A stretch of 47,556 nucleotides of DNA from Cacconaster sp964598495 (lineage in GTDB: Bacteria; Bacteroidota; Bacteroidia; Bacteroidales; UBA932): the NCBI GenBank assembly GCA_964598495.1, contig CAZRBY010000015.1:1-47556 (forward strand), given 5' to 3'. A model generated the notes under the pieces. The model was not told the origin of the DNA, made no database searches, and saw only the letters and a list, made by a program, of their open reading frames with translations. The position numbers and the translations under genes are program-made. This document shows, piece by piece, positions 27,297 through 37,900 of the stretch; position 1 is the stretch's first letter; every line of letters begins with the position of its first letter.

Positions 27297-29003
27297 ATGA
27301 CACGTAAAATCATTGAATGCGTCCCCAATTTCAGCGAGGGACGCGATATGCAGATAATTGGCCATATTACGGCCGAAATAGAGAAAATAGAAGGAGTCAA
27401 TCTCCTCAACGTGGATCCGGGTGCAGCCACCAATCGTACGGTTGTAACCTTTGTAGGTACTCCTGAGGCAGTGGTTGAGGCAGCTTTCCGGGCCATTAAA
27501 AAGGCCGGTGAAGTCATCGATATGCGTCATCACCACGGAGAGCATCCCCGAATGGGCGCCACGGACGTATGCCCCCTCATTCCGATTGCAAATGTTACTA
27601 TGGAAGAGTGTGCCGAACTGGCACGCGGACTGGCTAAAAGAGTAGGAGATGAACTGGGAATTCCGGTATATTGTTACGAAAGTGCAGCATTCCGTCCCGA
27701 AAGACGCAATCTCGCTAACTGCCGTTCCGGCGAATACGAGGGTATTGCTCAGAAATTCCAGAATCCCGAGTGGAAACCCGATTTCGGTCCGACATCATAC
27801 AATGACAGAGTGGCCCACACCGGTTGTACAATGGTTGGAGCACGCGATTTCCTTGTAGCAATCAACTACAATCTCAATACTACCTCCACCCGTCGTGCCA
27901 ATGCTATTGCCTTTGATGTGCGTGAAAAAGGAAGAAAAAAACGTGAGGGTGACCCGATTACAGGCAAGGTAGTAAGAGATGAAAACGGCAAAGAGGTCTG
28001 GATTCCCGGCACTCTCAAGGGCTGTAAGGCAATCGGATGGTTTATCGAAGAGTACGGTATAGCACAAGTGTCTATGAATGTGACCAATATTTCGATGACA
28101 CCTGTTCACGTAGCATTTGACGAAGTTTGCAGAGCTGCACAAAACCGTGGCATCCGCGTGTCGGGCTCTGAAATAGTAGGTCTTATACCCAAAAAGGTGC
28201 TGATTGATGCAGGTAAGCATTATCTGACTAAACAGCAACGCAGTCTCGGTGTTTCCGAAGAGGAGATAATAAAGATTGCGATAAAATCTATGGGTCTGGA
28301 CGATCTCAAGCCCTTCAATCCTCGCGAAAAGGTGATAGAATACCTTATGGAGGATGCAGATGAAGCAGGTGCTACCCGCAAATTGGTGAATATGACCTGT
28401 ACGGCCTTTGCGCTTGAGACTGCGAGCGAATCACCGGCTCCGGGCGGTGGCTCGATTTCAGCCTATATGGGTGCATTGGGTGCAGCTTTGGGTACAATGG
28501 TAGCCAATCTCTCATCTCTCAAGCCCGGCTGGGATGCCGATTGGGAGAAGTTTTCGACTTGGGCAGAGAAAGGACAGAAGATAATGGCATTAATGCTCCA
28601 TTTGGTGGATGAGGATACCAACTCATTCAACCGCATTATGGATGCATTCGGCCTGCCCAAGGGCTCTGATGATGAGAAATCAGCCCGCACGGCGGCTATA
28701 CAGGAAGCCACTCTCTATGCTACACGTGTGCCTCTGGAAACAATGAAAACGGCCTTCTCTGCTTTTGACCTTGTAGAGGCGATGGCCTCTGAAGGCAATC
28801 CCAACTCTGTTTCAGATGCGGGCGTTGGAGCTCTTGCCATCTGGTCTGCCGTTCATGGTGCCTGGCTCAATGTCAAGATCAACGCTGCCGGATTAAAAGA
28901 CCGAACTGTGGCTGATGCTCTACTGGCAGAGGCAGCTTCGATTGCAGCTGAAGCTGATGTGCGTCGTGAACGTGTAATCGCCATATGCGACGAGAAAATC
29001 TGA
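27297..29003 (+). CDS. ftcD: Bifunctional glutamate formimidoyltransferase / formimidoyl-THF cyclodeaminase
   Basis: Transfers the formimino group of N-formiminoglutamate to tetrahydrofolate, giving glutamate, and then cyclises it to 5,10-methenyl-THF with loss of ammonia. The N-terminal transferase (about 1-330) has ECVPNFSEGRD and the catalytic-loop HHHGEHPRMGATD (His83). The cyclodeaminase (about 365-568) has SPAPGGGSISAYMGALGAAL and is helical. Both domains are in one 568-residue chain as in the vertebrate enzyme; many bacteria encode them separately. Position after hutH-hutI fits completion of histidine to glutamate. Confidence 0.95.
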   Translation: MTRKIIECVPNFSEGRDMQIIGHITAEIEKIEGVNLLNVDPGAATNRTVVTFVGTPEAVVEAAFRAIKKAGEVIDMRHHHGEHPRMGATDVCPLIPIANVTMEECAELARGLAKRVGDELGIPVYCYESAAFRPERRNLANCRSGEYEGIAQKFQNPEWKPDFGPTSYNDRVAHTGCTMVGARDFLVAINYNLNTTSTRRANAIAFDVREKGRKKREGDPITGKVVRDENGKEVWIPGTLKGCKAIGWFIEEYGIAQVSMNVTNISMTPVHVAFDEVCRAAQNRGIRVSGSEIVGLIPKKVLIDAGKHYLTKQQRSLGVSEEEIIKIAIKSMGLDDLKPFNPREKVIEYLMEDADEAGATRKLVNMTCTAFALETASESPAPGGGSISAYMGALGAALGTMVANLSSLKPGWDADWEKFSTWAEKGQKIMALMLHLVDEDTNSFNRIMDAFGLPKGSDDEKSARTAAIQEATLYATRVPLETMKTAFSAFDLVEAMASEGNPNSVSDAGVGALAIWSAVHGAWLNVKINAAGLKDRTVADALLAEAASIAAEADVRRERVIAICDEKI

Positions 29004-29040
29004 TTTAGCATTTTTCTAACTTAACCTTAATTTTATAATA

Positions 29041-31023
29041 ATGAAGAGATCGGAAGCCTCATTTGACGAAAATGAACTCAGATATCTGAAACTGTTGTCG
29101 CGGAGTTTCCCGACCATTGCACAAGCCTGCACGGAGATTATCAATCTACAGGCAATACTCAATCTACCTAAGGGTACGGAACACTTTCTGACCGACATTC
29201 ATGGTGAATATGAGGCGTTTAGTCACGTGTTGAAGAATGCTTCAGGCACCATCGAGCGCAAGGTGGATGAGGAGTTCGGGGATACATTGCGCGAGCTCGA
29301 AAAACGCGACTTGTGTACCCTGATATGTTATCCGCGCGAAAGACTTGCGATAGTCAAATCCAAGGAGAGCGATATCGATGAATGGTACCTGATTACTCTG
29401 ATACAGCTGGTGAAAATGTGCCAAAGGGTCTCTTCCAAGTATACGCGATCCAAGGTACGCAAGGCACTCCCGACAAAGTATTCCTATATCATTGAGGAAA
29501 TGATGCACGAGTCTCTGGCGGATCCCAACAAGCAGGCTTATCTCAAAAATATCCTTTCCAACATTATTGAACTTGATAGAGCGGATGATTTTATAATTGC
29601 GTTATGTGATGTCATCCAACGTCTGGTGATAGATTCTCTGCATATAGTGGGAGATATATATGACAGGGGGCCGGGTGCTCATATTGTAATGGACACGCTA
29701 ATGGATTATCACGATGTGGATATACAGTGGGGCAATCATGATATTCTTTGGATGGGTGCCGCAACCGGCAATGACAGCTGTATAGCAAATGTGATACGTA
29801 TCTGTATGCGTTACGGAAATCTCAGGACACTTGAGGAGGGATATGGAATAAATCTGTTGCCTCTTGCAACATTCGCAATGGAGGCATACGGCGATGATCC
29901 TTGCGATTCCTTCCAACCACGTCTCAAATTTGCAGATGACAAATACAGCAATAAGGGCGTACATCTTATTGCCCAGATGATGAAAGCCATCTCTATCCTC
30001 CAGTTCAAATTGGAGGCGGATATTATTGAGCGCAGACCTGATTTTAAGATGGCTGATCGCAACCTTTTACACAAGGTCAATTATGAGAAGGGGACAATTA
30101 CGATTAACGGCAAAGAGTATCCTATGCTTGATACCGATTTCCCTACTGTGGATCGGGCTGATCCTTATCGTCTTACCCCTGAAGAAGAGGAACTTGTGGG
30201 CAAATTTCGCCGCTCATTTGTCAATTGTGACCGTCTACGCAGACATATTGAGTTTTTGTTAAGTGATGGAAGTCTCTATCTTGTTCGCAACGGCAATTTG
30301 ATGTTCCATGCTTCTATGCCTCTCAATGCTGACGGCAGTTTCAAAAGTGTGAATATAGATGGAGTTTCGTATGCAGGAAAGGCCTTGATGGATAAAGTGG
30401 ACAGTTTGATCAGGAAGGCGTATTACGGTGAAGAGGGTACTCCGGAGCATAGTTTCGCCGTAGATTATATGTGGTATCTCTGGTGCGGTCCCGATTCGGT
30501 AGCGTTTGACAAAGGAAAGATGACTACATTCGAACGCTGTTTCATTGCCGACAAGGAGTCTCACAAAGAGCCCAAGGGTCACTATTACACGCTTCGCGAG
30601 AAAGAATCTGTGTGTGAGATGATTTTGGACGAATTTGGTGTAAAAGGCGACAATCGTCATATAATCAACGGTCATGTGCCGGTAAAGACTATTAAGGGTG
30701 AGTCTCCAATCCGTGCTGGTGGCAAGATGTTGATTATAGATGGCGGTTTTTCTCGCGCATATCAGGGCGAAACCGGTATAGCAGGTTATACGCTCATATT
30801 TAATTCACGCGGCATGCAACTGGTGCAGCACGAACCTTTCGCATCTACTCGCCAGGCCATTGAACATGGCGTTGAAATTAAGGGAACACGCCTTTTTGTT
30901 GATTTCAACAAAGAGAGAATGCTTGTCAATGATACTGACAATGGAGAAGAGATTCGTGGACAAATTGCCGCTCTGCTCCGTTTGGTCGAGGCATATCGCA
31001 ACGGTCTTGTCAAAGAGAGGTAG
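29041..31023 (+). CDS. fbp: Fructose-1,6-bisphosphatase class III
   Basis: Removes the 1-phosphate of fructose 1,6-bisphosphate, the irreversible step of gluconeogenesis. The 660-residue length and calcineurin-like metal motifs identify class III: TDIHGEYEAF at 51-60 (Asp52, His54), VGDIYDRGP near 204, WGNHDILWMG near 230 and the late INGHVPVK. It is unrelated to class I/II enzymes. The gap to ftcD is only 37 bp with no terminator, so it may be expressed as the last gene of the histidine run. That would tie sugar synthesis to amino-acid use, but an internal promoter cannot be excluded. Confidence 0.95.
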   Translation: MKRSEASFDENELRYLKLLSRSFPTIAQACTEIINLQAILNLPKGTEHFLTDIHGEYEAFSHVLKNASGTIERKVDEEFGDTLRELEKRDLCTLICYPRERLAIVKSKESDIDEWYLITLIQLVKMCQRVSSKYTRSKVRKALPTKYSYIIEEMMHESLADPNKQAYLKNILSNIIELDRADDFIIALCDVIQRLVIDSLHIVGDIYDRGPGAHIVMDTLMDYHDVDIQWGNHDILWMGAATGNDSCIANVIRICMRYGNLRTLEEGYGINLLPLATFAMEAYGDDPCDSFQPRLKFADDKYSNKGVHLIAQMMKAISILQFKLEADIIERRPDFKMADRNLLHKVNYEKGTITINGKEYPMLDTDFPTVDRADPYRLTPEEEELVGKFRRSFVNCDRLRRHIEFLLSDGSLYLVRNGNLMFHASMPLNADGSFKSVNIDGVSYAGKALMDKVDSLIRKAYYGEEGTPEHSFAVDYMWYLWCGPDSVAFDKGKMTTFERCFIADKESHKEPKGHYYTLREKESVCEMILDEFGVKGDNRHIINGHVPVKTIKGESPIRAGGKMLIIDGGFSRAYQGETGIAGYTLIFNSRGMQLVQHEPFASTRQAIEHGVEIKGTRLFVDFNKERMLVNDTDNGEEIRGQIAALLRLVEAYRNGLVKER

Positions 31024-31128
31024 AGTAGTTAAAGCTAACCTTGCAGATTCAATCAAGCTACTGTATAATAGTTTGCAACAATTTTTCCAATTGTGCGTTT
31101 TATTTTATATAGCAACTGTTTTTGACCT

Positions 31129-33160
31129 ATGAACCAGCTATTTAAAAAGATTCTTTTTGTGACAGTGATACTGTCGCTCTCTTTCGCCAACTTTGTAGCG
31201 CCGGCCCAGGCGCAGAATTTGTCACAGACTATCAGGGATAGTGTGCTTTCCCAAGCCGTTTCGGCAAACGATGTGCTCCGTAGACTCCCTGGAGTAATTA
31301 GCAAGAACGGCGATTTCGAGGTCTTCGGTAAAGGTACTCCCTTGATTTACATCAACGGACGTATGGTGAATGATAATACAGAACTGGAACAACTCAACTC
31401 GGAAGAGATACTCGAGGCGGAGGTGATAACTAATCCCGGCGCCAGTTATGACGCTGCAGCAAATTCGGTAATCAGAATAAAAACCATCAAGAAACAGGGT
31501 GACGGATTAAGTTTTGACTTTCGTTCAAGCACCTATGTCCATCACGGCAAGTTTGATTGGGTAGAGCAGATCAACCTCAACTATAGATACAAAAATCTGG
31601 ACATCTTTGCCTCTCTGGGATATAGTAAAACAGCGCCTGACTCTTTTTCTGAGATAACTCAGAGCCTCCAGTCAGAAAATCTGCTTGAATTGCAAAAGAA
31701 ATTGACATATAGCAACAAAGTACGAACCATGACTCCCATCTTAGGATTCAACTATCAGTTCAATCCTAACCATTCCATCGGATTCCGCTACTATCCCTAT
31801 GCCTTTTTGGGAGGCAGATCAACGCAGGATCTTCATATAAGAACCTACTTGGATGGGACCCTCGATGACAATGTTCAAATACCTGCTGATGGTAAGAGTT
31901 TCGCGGGTGTCACTCAGCGGGCAAACGTTTACTACAACGGCACAATTGGCCAACTCAATATTGACTTTAATGCCGATGTTCAGCGTGGAGGTGCGCTTGA
32001 TAGCATAGTATTTAAGGAGCAGAGTGAAATGAAGGAGAGCCGTGATGTGCATACCATCAACGGTATGGCAAACCGTCTTATGGCCTCTAAGCTCGTACTC
32101 ACCTATCCGTTGCTCGGAGGAAATATCTCCGCCGGAAGTGAGTATACCNNNNNNNNNNNNNNNNNNNNNNGAAAATTATGTACCCAACATAGATAATAAA
32201 GTAAGCGAGCACAATGCCGCTGCCTTTGCGGAGTATAGCCGTCCACTTCCCTTCGGTTCTTTTTCTGCCGGAGTGCGCTATGAGCATTTGGATTTCAGTT
32301 TCTTTGAAAATGACAAGGAAGATGGAGAGAGGAGTCGTCAATACAACCATTTCTTCCCCCATGCATCGTTGAGTGCAGTTGCAGGCCCTGTTCGGTTGCA
32401 GTTGAGTTACTCCGCTAAGGCCCGTCGCCCCCTTTATCACCAATTGACTAATATATCTTCCTATTTGGGCAGGTATGGTATTTCCAAAGGAAATCCCACA
32501 CTCAAGCCACAAATAAGCCAAGACCTCTCTTTTTCTGCGGTTTGGAATTTTATGCAGCTATCCGTCAACTACCAAGTTTTCAAGGATGCCATTATAAATG
32601 CAGCTACGGCTCAACCGGATTTGCCTAATATTATCGTACTTCGTCCCATTAACTACGGTAAAAATTTTCCGATGATTAACGCCAGAGTGTCGGCCACTCC
32701 TACCATTGGCTTTTGGACGCCTCGTATTTCTCTCGGCATTAGTAAGCAGTGGCTCACGCTTAGCTATATGGGAGAAGATGTCGAACTGAAAAAACCGGTC
32801 TTACTACTCGCCTTGGGTAGTACGTTTACTTTCCCCAAAGGTTTTATGCTAAATGTGGATTACAATTTACAGGGGAAGGGGCATATTTTGGCGTATGAGA
32901 TGATGGAACCAATGCACCAACTTGATATAGCTCTGAGCAAATCTTTCTTCAATGATGCTCTTACAGTGGAACTAAAGGGCCTTGATCTCTTTGCACTCAG
33001 ACACGAAAAAACCCATCTATACAGCGGAGTCTATCAGATACTTGAGAGCAAGCGTCTCGATGCCAACGAACTTGTCATCACTATCCGCTACAACTTCAAT
33101 ATCGCAAAGAGCAAATACAAAGGCACCGGTGCCGGCGAAAGCGAAAGAAAGAGGTTATAG
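31129..33160 (+). CDS. TonB-receptor-like outer membrane beta-barrel protein, interrupted by an N gap
   Basis: The first part (31129-32148, 340 codons) has a Sec signal ending PAQAQ and a plug-like domain: NDVLRRLPGVISKNGDFEVF, then YINGRMV, then EVITNPGASYDA. Barrel strands follow. After 22 N, coding continues from 32171 in another frame with AAFAEYSRPLPFGSFSAGV and ends at 33160. The plug and barrel resemble the Bacteroidota 'outer membrane beta-barrel' group (PF14905 type); the usual N-terminal carboxypeptidase-regulatory domain is missing or reduced. The frame change falls exactly at the Ns, so the gene is best read as one intact gene with a few residues missing from the assembly. The substrate is unknown. 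No clear promoter lies in 31024-31128. Confidence 0.85.
32149..32170. other. Assembly gap (22 N) within the barrel gene
   Basis: Flanking codons end cleanly at 32148 and resume at 32171, which needs a gap length divisible by three. Twenty-two is not, so the N count is a placeholder rather than the true length. Confidence 0.97.
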
Positions 33161-33183
33161 AACTTATTTTTCCCGCTTTTTCC

Positions 33184-33191
33184 TATCTTTG
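33184..33191 (+). promoter_or_regulatory. -7 box (TATCTTTG) for fabD
   Basis: A perfect TAnnTTTG 22 bp before the ATG at 33214 and 23 bp after the barrel gene, so transcription would begin near 33198. No good -33 element. Confidence 0.6.
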
Positions 33192-33213
33192 CCGCTGTTA
33201 CTAAAACCTTATA

Positions 33214-34092
33214 ATGATGAAAGCATACGTTTTTCCAGGACAGGGATCGCAGTACCCCGGAATGGGGAAGGAGTTATATACCGGTTCCGCCCGCGCAAAT
33301 ATTCTTTTCGAGCAGGCAAATAAGATACTCGGATTCAGAATTACCGACATAATGTTTGAGGGAGATACCGAGGCCCTAAGGGCTACGAAAGTGACCCAGC
33401 CTGCGGTTTTCCTCCACTCGGTAGTGGCAGCGCTTTGCAGCAACCTGCCGGTTCCTGATATGGTAGCGGGACACTCTCTGGGCGAATTTTCAGCGCTTGT
33501 GGTCTCAGGCGCTCTTGGCTTTGAAGATGGCTTGAGACTGGTTTCTCTCAGAGCACAGGCTATGCAGAAAGCATGTGAACTCAATCCGGGCTCGATGGCG
33601 GCCATAATTGCTGCCGATCCGGAGCTTTTGGAACGCATCTGCAGAGAAACTGCAGGTATAGTGGTCCCCGCCAATTACAACAGCGACCAACAGACGGTGA
33701 TTTCAGGTGAGACTACTGCTGTAGAGAGTGCAGTTGCCGCTCTTAGGGAGGCCGGAGTGCGCAAATGTGTAATGCTTCAGGTTGGTGGAGCCTTCCACTC
33801 CCCGCTTATGGAGCCTGCACGTGTAGAATTGGCAGGAGCAATAGATAATACGCCTTTTTCTACACCCATCTGCCCGATTTACCAGAATGTGGATGCCCTG
33901 CCCAATACGGATCCCGGCCGGATCAAATCCAATTTGCTGATGCAACTTACATCTCCGGTTAAATGGGTGGATATAATGCTCAATATGGTGGCGGACGGTG
34001 CAACTCAATTCACCGAAATAGGCCCCGGCAATGTGCTCCAGGGACTTATAAAAAAAACAGCCCCTGACGTGGAACTGTTTTCTTTAACCTGA
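33214..34092 (+). CDS. fabD: Malonyl-CoA:ACP transacylase
   Basis: Loads malonyl groups from CoA onto acyl carrier protein for fatty acid synthesis in the cytoplasm. The 292-residue protein has the N-terminal FPGQGSQ (oxyanion Gln10), the nucleophile elbow GHSLGE with Ser88, SLRAQAM with Arg113 that binds the malonyl carboxylate, and GGAFHSPLM with catalytic His195. The length fits the family (about 290-310). Two adjacent ATG codons give MMKAYVF; either could be used. It has its own promoter and is convergent with the gene at 34112, only 19 bp away. An AACAG/CTGTT stem with a short T run at the end of its coding region (34054-34086) may help termination. Confidence 0.97.
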   Translation: MMKAYVFPGQGSQYPGMGKELYTGSARANILFEQANKILGFRITDIMFEGDTEALRATKVTQPAVFLHSVVAALCSNLPVPDMVAGHSLGEFSALVVSGALGFEDGLRLVSLRAQAMQKACELNPGSMAAIIAADPELLERICRETAGIVVPANYNSDQQTVISGETTAVESAVAALREAGVRKCVMLQVGGAFHSPLMEPARVELAGAIDNTPFSTPICPIYQNVDALPNTDPGRIKSNLLMQLTSPVKWVDIMLNMVADGATQFTEIGPGNVLQGLIKKTAPDVELFSLT

Positions 34093-34111
34093 TTGTCGGT
34101 GGTGCGGCTCT

Positions 34112-34792
34112 TTATTTGAGGTATTCAAACAGGGCTCTCACATCATCCAAATTCTCAAAGTCCACTTTGTGTTCTTGGAGGTATGCTTCTATTTGATCCT
34201 GCTTTGAAGGGAAACACTTCATTATATACTTCTTCGTAGCATAACTGAATTTGCCGTTGCGTCCCAGATATGGGGTTACCCTGTAGGTGTAGGGGGTGTT
34301 TACATTTTGAGCAAGCTCATACCTTTGTCCTTCAGTTGTGATAGAACTGATGGTTGTGACGGAAGTGGTCTCAGATGTGGTTCCGAATGCGCCTTTCTTC
34401 TCCGACTCAAGGAATTTGACTCTCTTTACACTGCCAAGTATTACGTTATCTACAATATCCAGTAACTCCACAAATCCTTGTTTAGTCTGAACAAACGAGT
34501 GGCCTTTAACCGATACGCGGTCAATGTTGTTCTGATTGATAACTTCCTGTATATCACCTTCGGGGGAGATAAAGAGGAGTTTCTGTGATATTGTACTGAT
34601 ATTGAGAGGGGCGTTGGCGGTACGGCCATCTTTGAATACAACTATTCCTGCAGTGAAATCGGGTAGAACATACTTGACACTATCGAGCATGTACTGGGTC
34701 ATGTCTTCACCTTTTTTGTGCTGGATTACATCCTGGGCTTGGATGCTAAGCGCAAAGCAGGCGGTGAGAATAATCATCAATGTGCGTTTCAT
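34112..34792 (-). CDS. Secreted protein of unknown function (226 aa)
   Basis: I do not recognise a named family. The protein starts with a clear Sec signal (cleavage near IQAQ). The mature part has beta-rich strands resembling small barrel folds (AGIVVFKDGRTANAPLNIS, GFVELLDIVDN), a Thr/Ser-rich linker around 140-155, and a C-terminal basic helical region that ends LDDVRALFEYLK. KDGRTANAPLN, then LFISPEGDIQEV, then IDRVSV looks like a motif for a periplasmic or surface beta-domain protein. It is monocistronic, with a promoter facing away from nifJ. Confidence 0.82.
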   Translation of the reverse strand: MKRTLMIILTACFALSIQAQDVIQHKKGEDMTQYMLDSVKYVLPDFTAGIVVFKDGRTANAPLNISTISQKLLFISPEGDIQEVINQNNIDRVSVKGHSFVQTKQGFVELLDIVDNVILGSVKRVKFLESEKKGAFGTTSETTSVTTISSITTEGQRYELAQNVNTPYTYRVTPYLGRNGKFSYATKKYIMKCFPSKQDQIEAYLQEHKVDFENLDDVRALFEYLK

Positions 34793-34856
34793 AATCTTGA
34801 AAATTGATTCAACAATTTGTTTGAAAAGTAAAAATAGACATTAAATTTTCTTATCC

Positions 34857-34864
34857 CAAAAATA
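34857..34864 (-). promoter_or_regulatory. -7 box (TATTTTTG) for the 226-aa secreted protein gene
   Basis: A perfect TAnnTTTG on the minus strand with a leader of about 58 nt. A second match, TAACTTTG, lies further upstream at 34924-34931. The nifJ box is 5 bp away on the other strand. Confidence 0.5.
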
Positions 34865-34869
34865 ATCCA

Positions 34870-34877
34870 TATTTTTG
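34870..34877 (+). promoter_or_regulatory. -7 box (TATTTTTG) for nifJ
   Basis: A perfect TAnnTTTG that would give a leader of about 97 nt. The leader is AT-rich; I see no riboswitch-like structure in it. Confidence 0.5.
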
Positions 34878-34980
34878 AGTTTTGTTACAAATAAAAATAG
34901 ATCTAATAAGGTACAGTCCTTCACAAAGTTAAGATTTATAACAATAACGGGACCAATCAATAAAAAAACATTAAAATCAA

Positions 34981-37900
34981 ATGGCAAAAGAGAAAAAATT
35001 CATCACCTGTGACGGCAATTATGCTGCCGCCCATGTTGCTTACCTTTTCAGCGAGCACGCTGCGATTTACCCTATCACTCCCTCTTCGACAATGGCAGAG
35101 TACGTCGACGAGTGGGCAGCCTTCGGCAAAAAGAACATTTGGGGTGAAACAGTTAAAGTTACTGAGATGCAGAGCGAAGGAGGAGCTGCAGGAGCTGTTC
35201 ACGGATCCCTTCAGGCAGGTAGCCTGACCACAACATTCACAGCCTCCCAGGGCCTTCTCCTGATGATTCCCAATATGTACAAGATCTCAGGTGAACTGCT
35301 TCCGGCAGTATTTCATGTATCTGCCCGTGCACTTGCTGCACAGGCCCTATCCATTTTCGGACTCTATTGCGACGTTATGAGCGCCAGACAGACGGGCTTT
35401 GCATTCATTGCATCTCCCAGTGTGCAGGAGGCAATGGATATGGCAGCTGTAGCCCATCTTTCGGCCATCAAATCAAGCATCCCGTTCTTACACTTCTTCG
35501 ACGGTTTCAGAACCTCACACGAGATTCAGAAAGTGGAGTTGCTCGAGGCTGAAGACCTCAAGCCTATGGTCAGCAATAAGTCTCTCGCAAAATTCAGAGA
35601 AAGGGCTTTGAATCCCAACAAGCCCGTTACCAGAGGTACTGCACAGAACCCTGATGTTTACTTCCAGGCACGAGAAGCTGCAAATCCCTACTATGATGCA
35701 GTTCCCGACATCGTTGCAAGATATATGGGTGAAATCACTGAACTTACCGGTCGCCATTATCTCCCCTTCGACTATTACGGTGCACCTGATGCAGAGAATG
35801 TGATTATAGCAATGGGCTCCGTATGTGAGACCATAAAGGAGACGATCGATTATCTTGCCAAAACTAAGGGAGAGAAGCTCGGGTTGATTACTGTACGTCT
35901 TTACAGGCCTTTCTCGGCAAAATATTTCCTTAGGGTTCTTCCTAAGAGCGTAAAAAGAATTGCTGTACTTGATCGCACAAAAGAGCCCGGTTCACTCGGT
36001 GAGCCTCTCTACATGGATGTAAAAGCCATTGTTGCCGATCTCGGCGAAAATGCTCCCCTGGTTGTTGGTGGCCGCTACGGTCTCTCTTCCAAGGATACCA
36101 GCCCCGCGCAGATTATTGCAGTATTCGATAACCTCAAGCTCAGAGAGCCTAAGAATGGCTTTACAATTGGTATCGTAGATGACGTGACCTTCAAGTCACT
36201 CCCTCTAAAAGAGGAGATTTCTCTTGCCAAAAAAGGCACTTATGAGTGTAAGTTTTACGGACTTGGTTCTGACGGTACTGTTGGCGCCAACAAGAATACC
36301 ATCAAGATTATTGGTGACAACACCTCTAAATATTGCCAAGGTTATTTTGACTATGACTCTAAGAAGTCCGGCGGATACACCTGTTCTCACCTAAGATTTG
36401 GTGATAGCCCCATTAAGGCTCCCTATCTTGTGTCGACTCCAGACTTCGTGGCTTGCCACGTGCCCTCATATCTCTACAAATATGATGTGCTCAAGGGGAT
36501 AAAAGAGGGTGGTATACTCCTCCTCAATAGCCTCTGGGATACTGAGGAGACTTTCAACAGGATTCCTGACTTTGTGAAGAAAGAGATTGTGGCCAAAAAA
36601 CTCCGTCTCTTCCTCATAAACGCCACAAAGATTGCTACCGAAATCGGTCTGGGCGGAAGGACTAACACTATCCTACAGTCTGCATTCTTTAAGATTACCG
36701 GCATAATACCCTACGAGGAGGCAGTTGACCACATGAAGAAGGCAATTGACGAGTCATACGGAAATAAGGGCGAGAACGTAGTTAAAATGAACTACGCTGC
36801 AGTTGATCGCGGTAGCGAATATGTCGAAGTTGAGATACCAAAAGAGTGGAACAACGCTACCGGCCGTTTTGTACATGCCAATTATAACCGACTTGCTCCC
36901 GAATGGATACGCAATGTGGCCGACATCGTTAATTCTCAGGATGGAAATTCTCTTCCTGTGAGCACATTTGCCGGAGATATGGTTGATGGCACAATCCCCA
37001 GCGGTACTTCAGCCTTTGAAAAGCGCGGTATAGCTGTTTTTGTTCCCGAGTGGCAACCTAACAACTGTATTCAGTGTAATCAATGTGCTTATGTTTGCCC
37101 CCATGCAGCTATCCGTCCTTTCCTTATGACTGAAGAGGATGCAAAGGCCGCTCCCGCAGAGATAAAGAAAGTACAGGGTAATGCAGCTTTCAAGGAGTAC
37201 AAATTCACGATGCAGCTTTCTCCTGCTGATTGTACAGGTTGCGGCAATTGTGCCGATGTCTGTCCTGCAAAGGAAAAGGCTCTGGTGATGAAGCCTTACG
37301 AAACTCAGGAGGCAGAGCAGTCTAACTTTGATTATCTCCACCATAATGTAGGTTATAAGGATAATGTCGCTCCCAAGGAGCAGAATGTAAAGAATTCACA
37401 GTTTGCTCAACCGCTCTTCGAGTTCTCCGGAGCTTGTGCAGGTTGCGGCGAGACTCCATATATCAAAGTCATCACGCAGCTCTTCGGTGACCGGATGCTG
37501 GTCGCAAACGCTACAGGTTGTTCTTCAATCTACGGCGCATCATTCCCTTCATCACCATACACTACCAATCCTCACGGACACGGTCCCGCATGGGCCAACT
37601 CTCTATTTGAGGACAATGCTGAATTCGGTCTCGGTATGAGGTTGGGTAGCGAGAGGGTTCGCGATACTGTTGCTACTCTTATGACTAAAGGTTTAGAATG
37701 CAACAGCTGTACTTCTGATATGAAAGTACTCTTCGACAAGTGGTTGACTAACCGCAGCAACGCTGCAGTCACTCGCGAAGTCAGTGATGCGCTGGTGCCC
37801 ATGATGAAAGAGTGCGGATGCAAGATCTGCAAACAGCTCCTTGAGCTTCAGAACTTTATTCCTGCCCGTTCACAATGGATTTTCGGTGGTGACGGTTGGG

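Noticed and set aside
32042..33160. Second half of the barrel gene as a separate CDS or a true frameshifted pseudogene
   Set aside because: The frame change occurs exactly at the 22 N; the part before the Ns in this frame overlaps the real coding frame and is meaningless.
34051..34086. A strong terminator at the end of fabD
   Set aside because: The stem overlaps the last codons, is only about 7 bp with a large loop and a short T run; mentioned in the gene entry but not supported as a separate feature.
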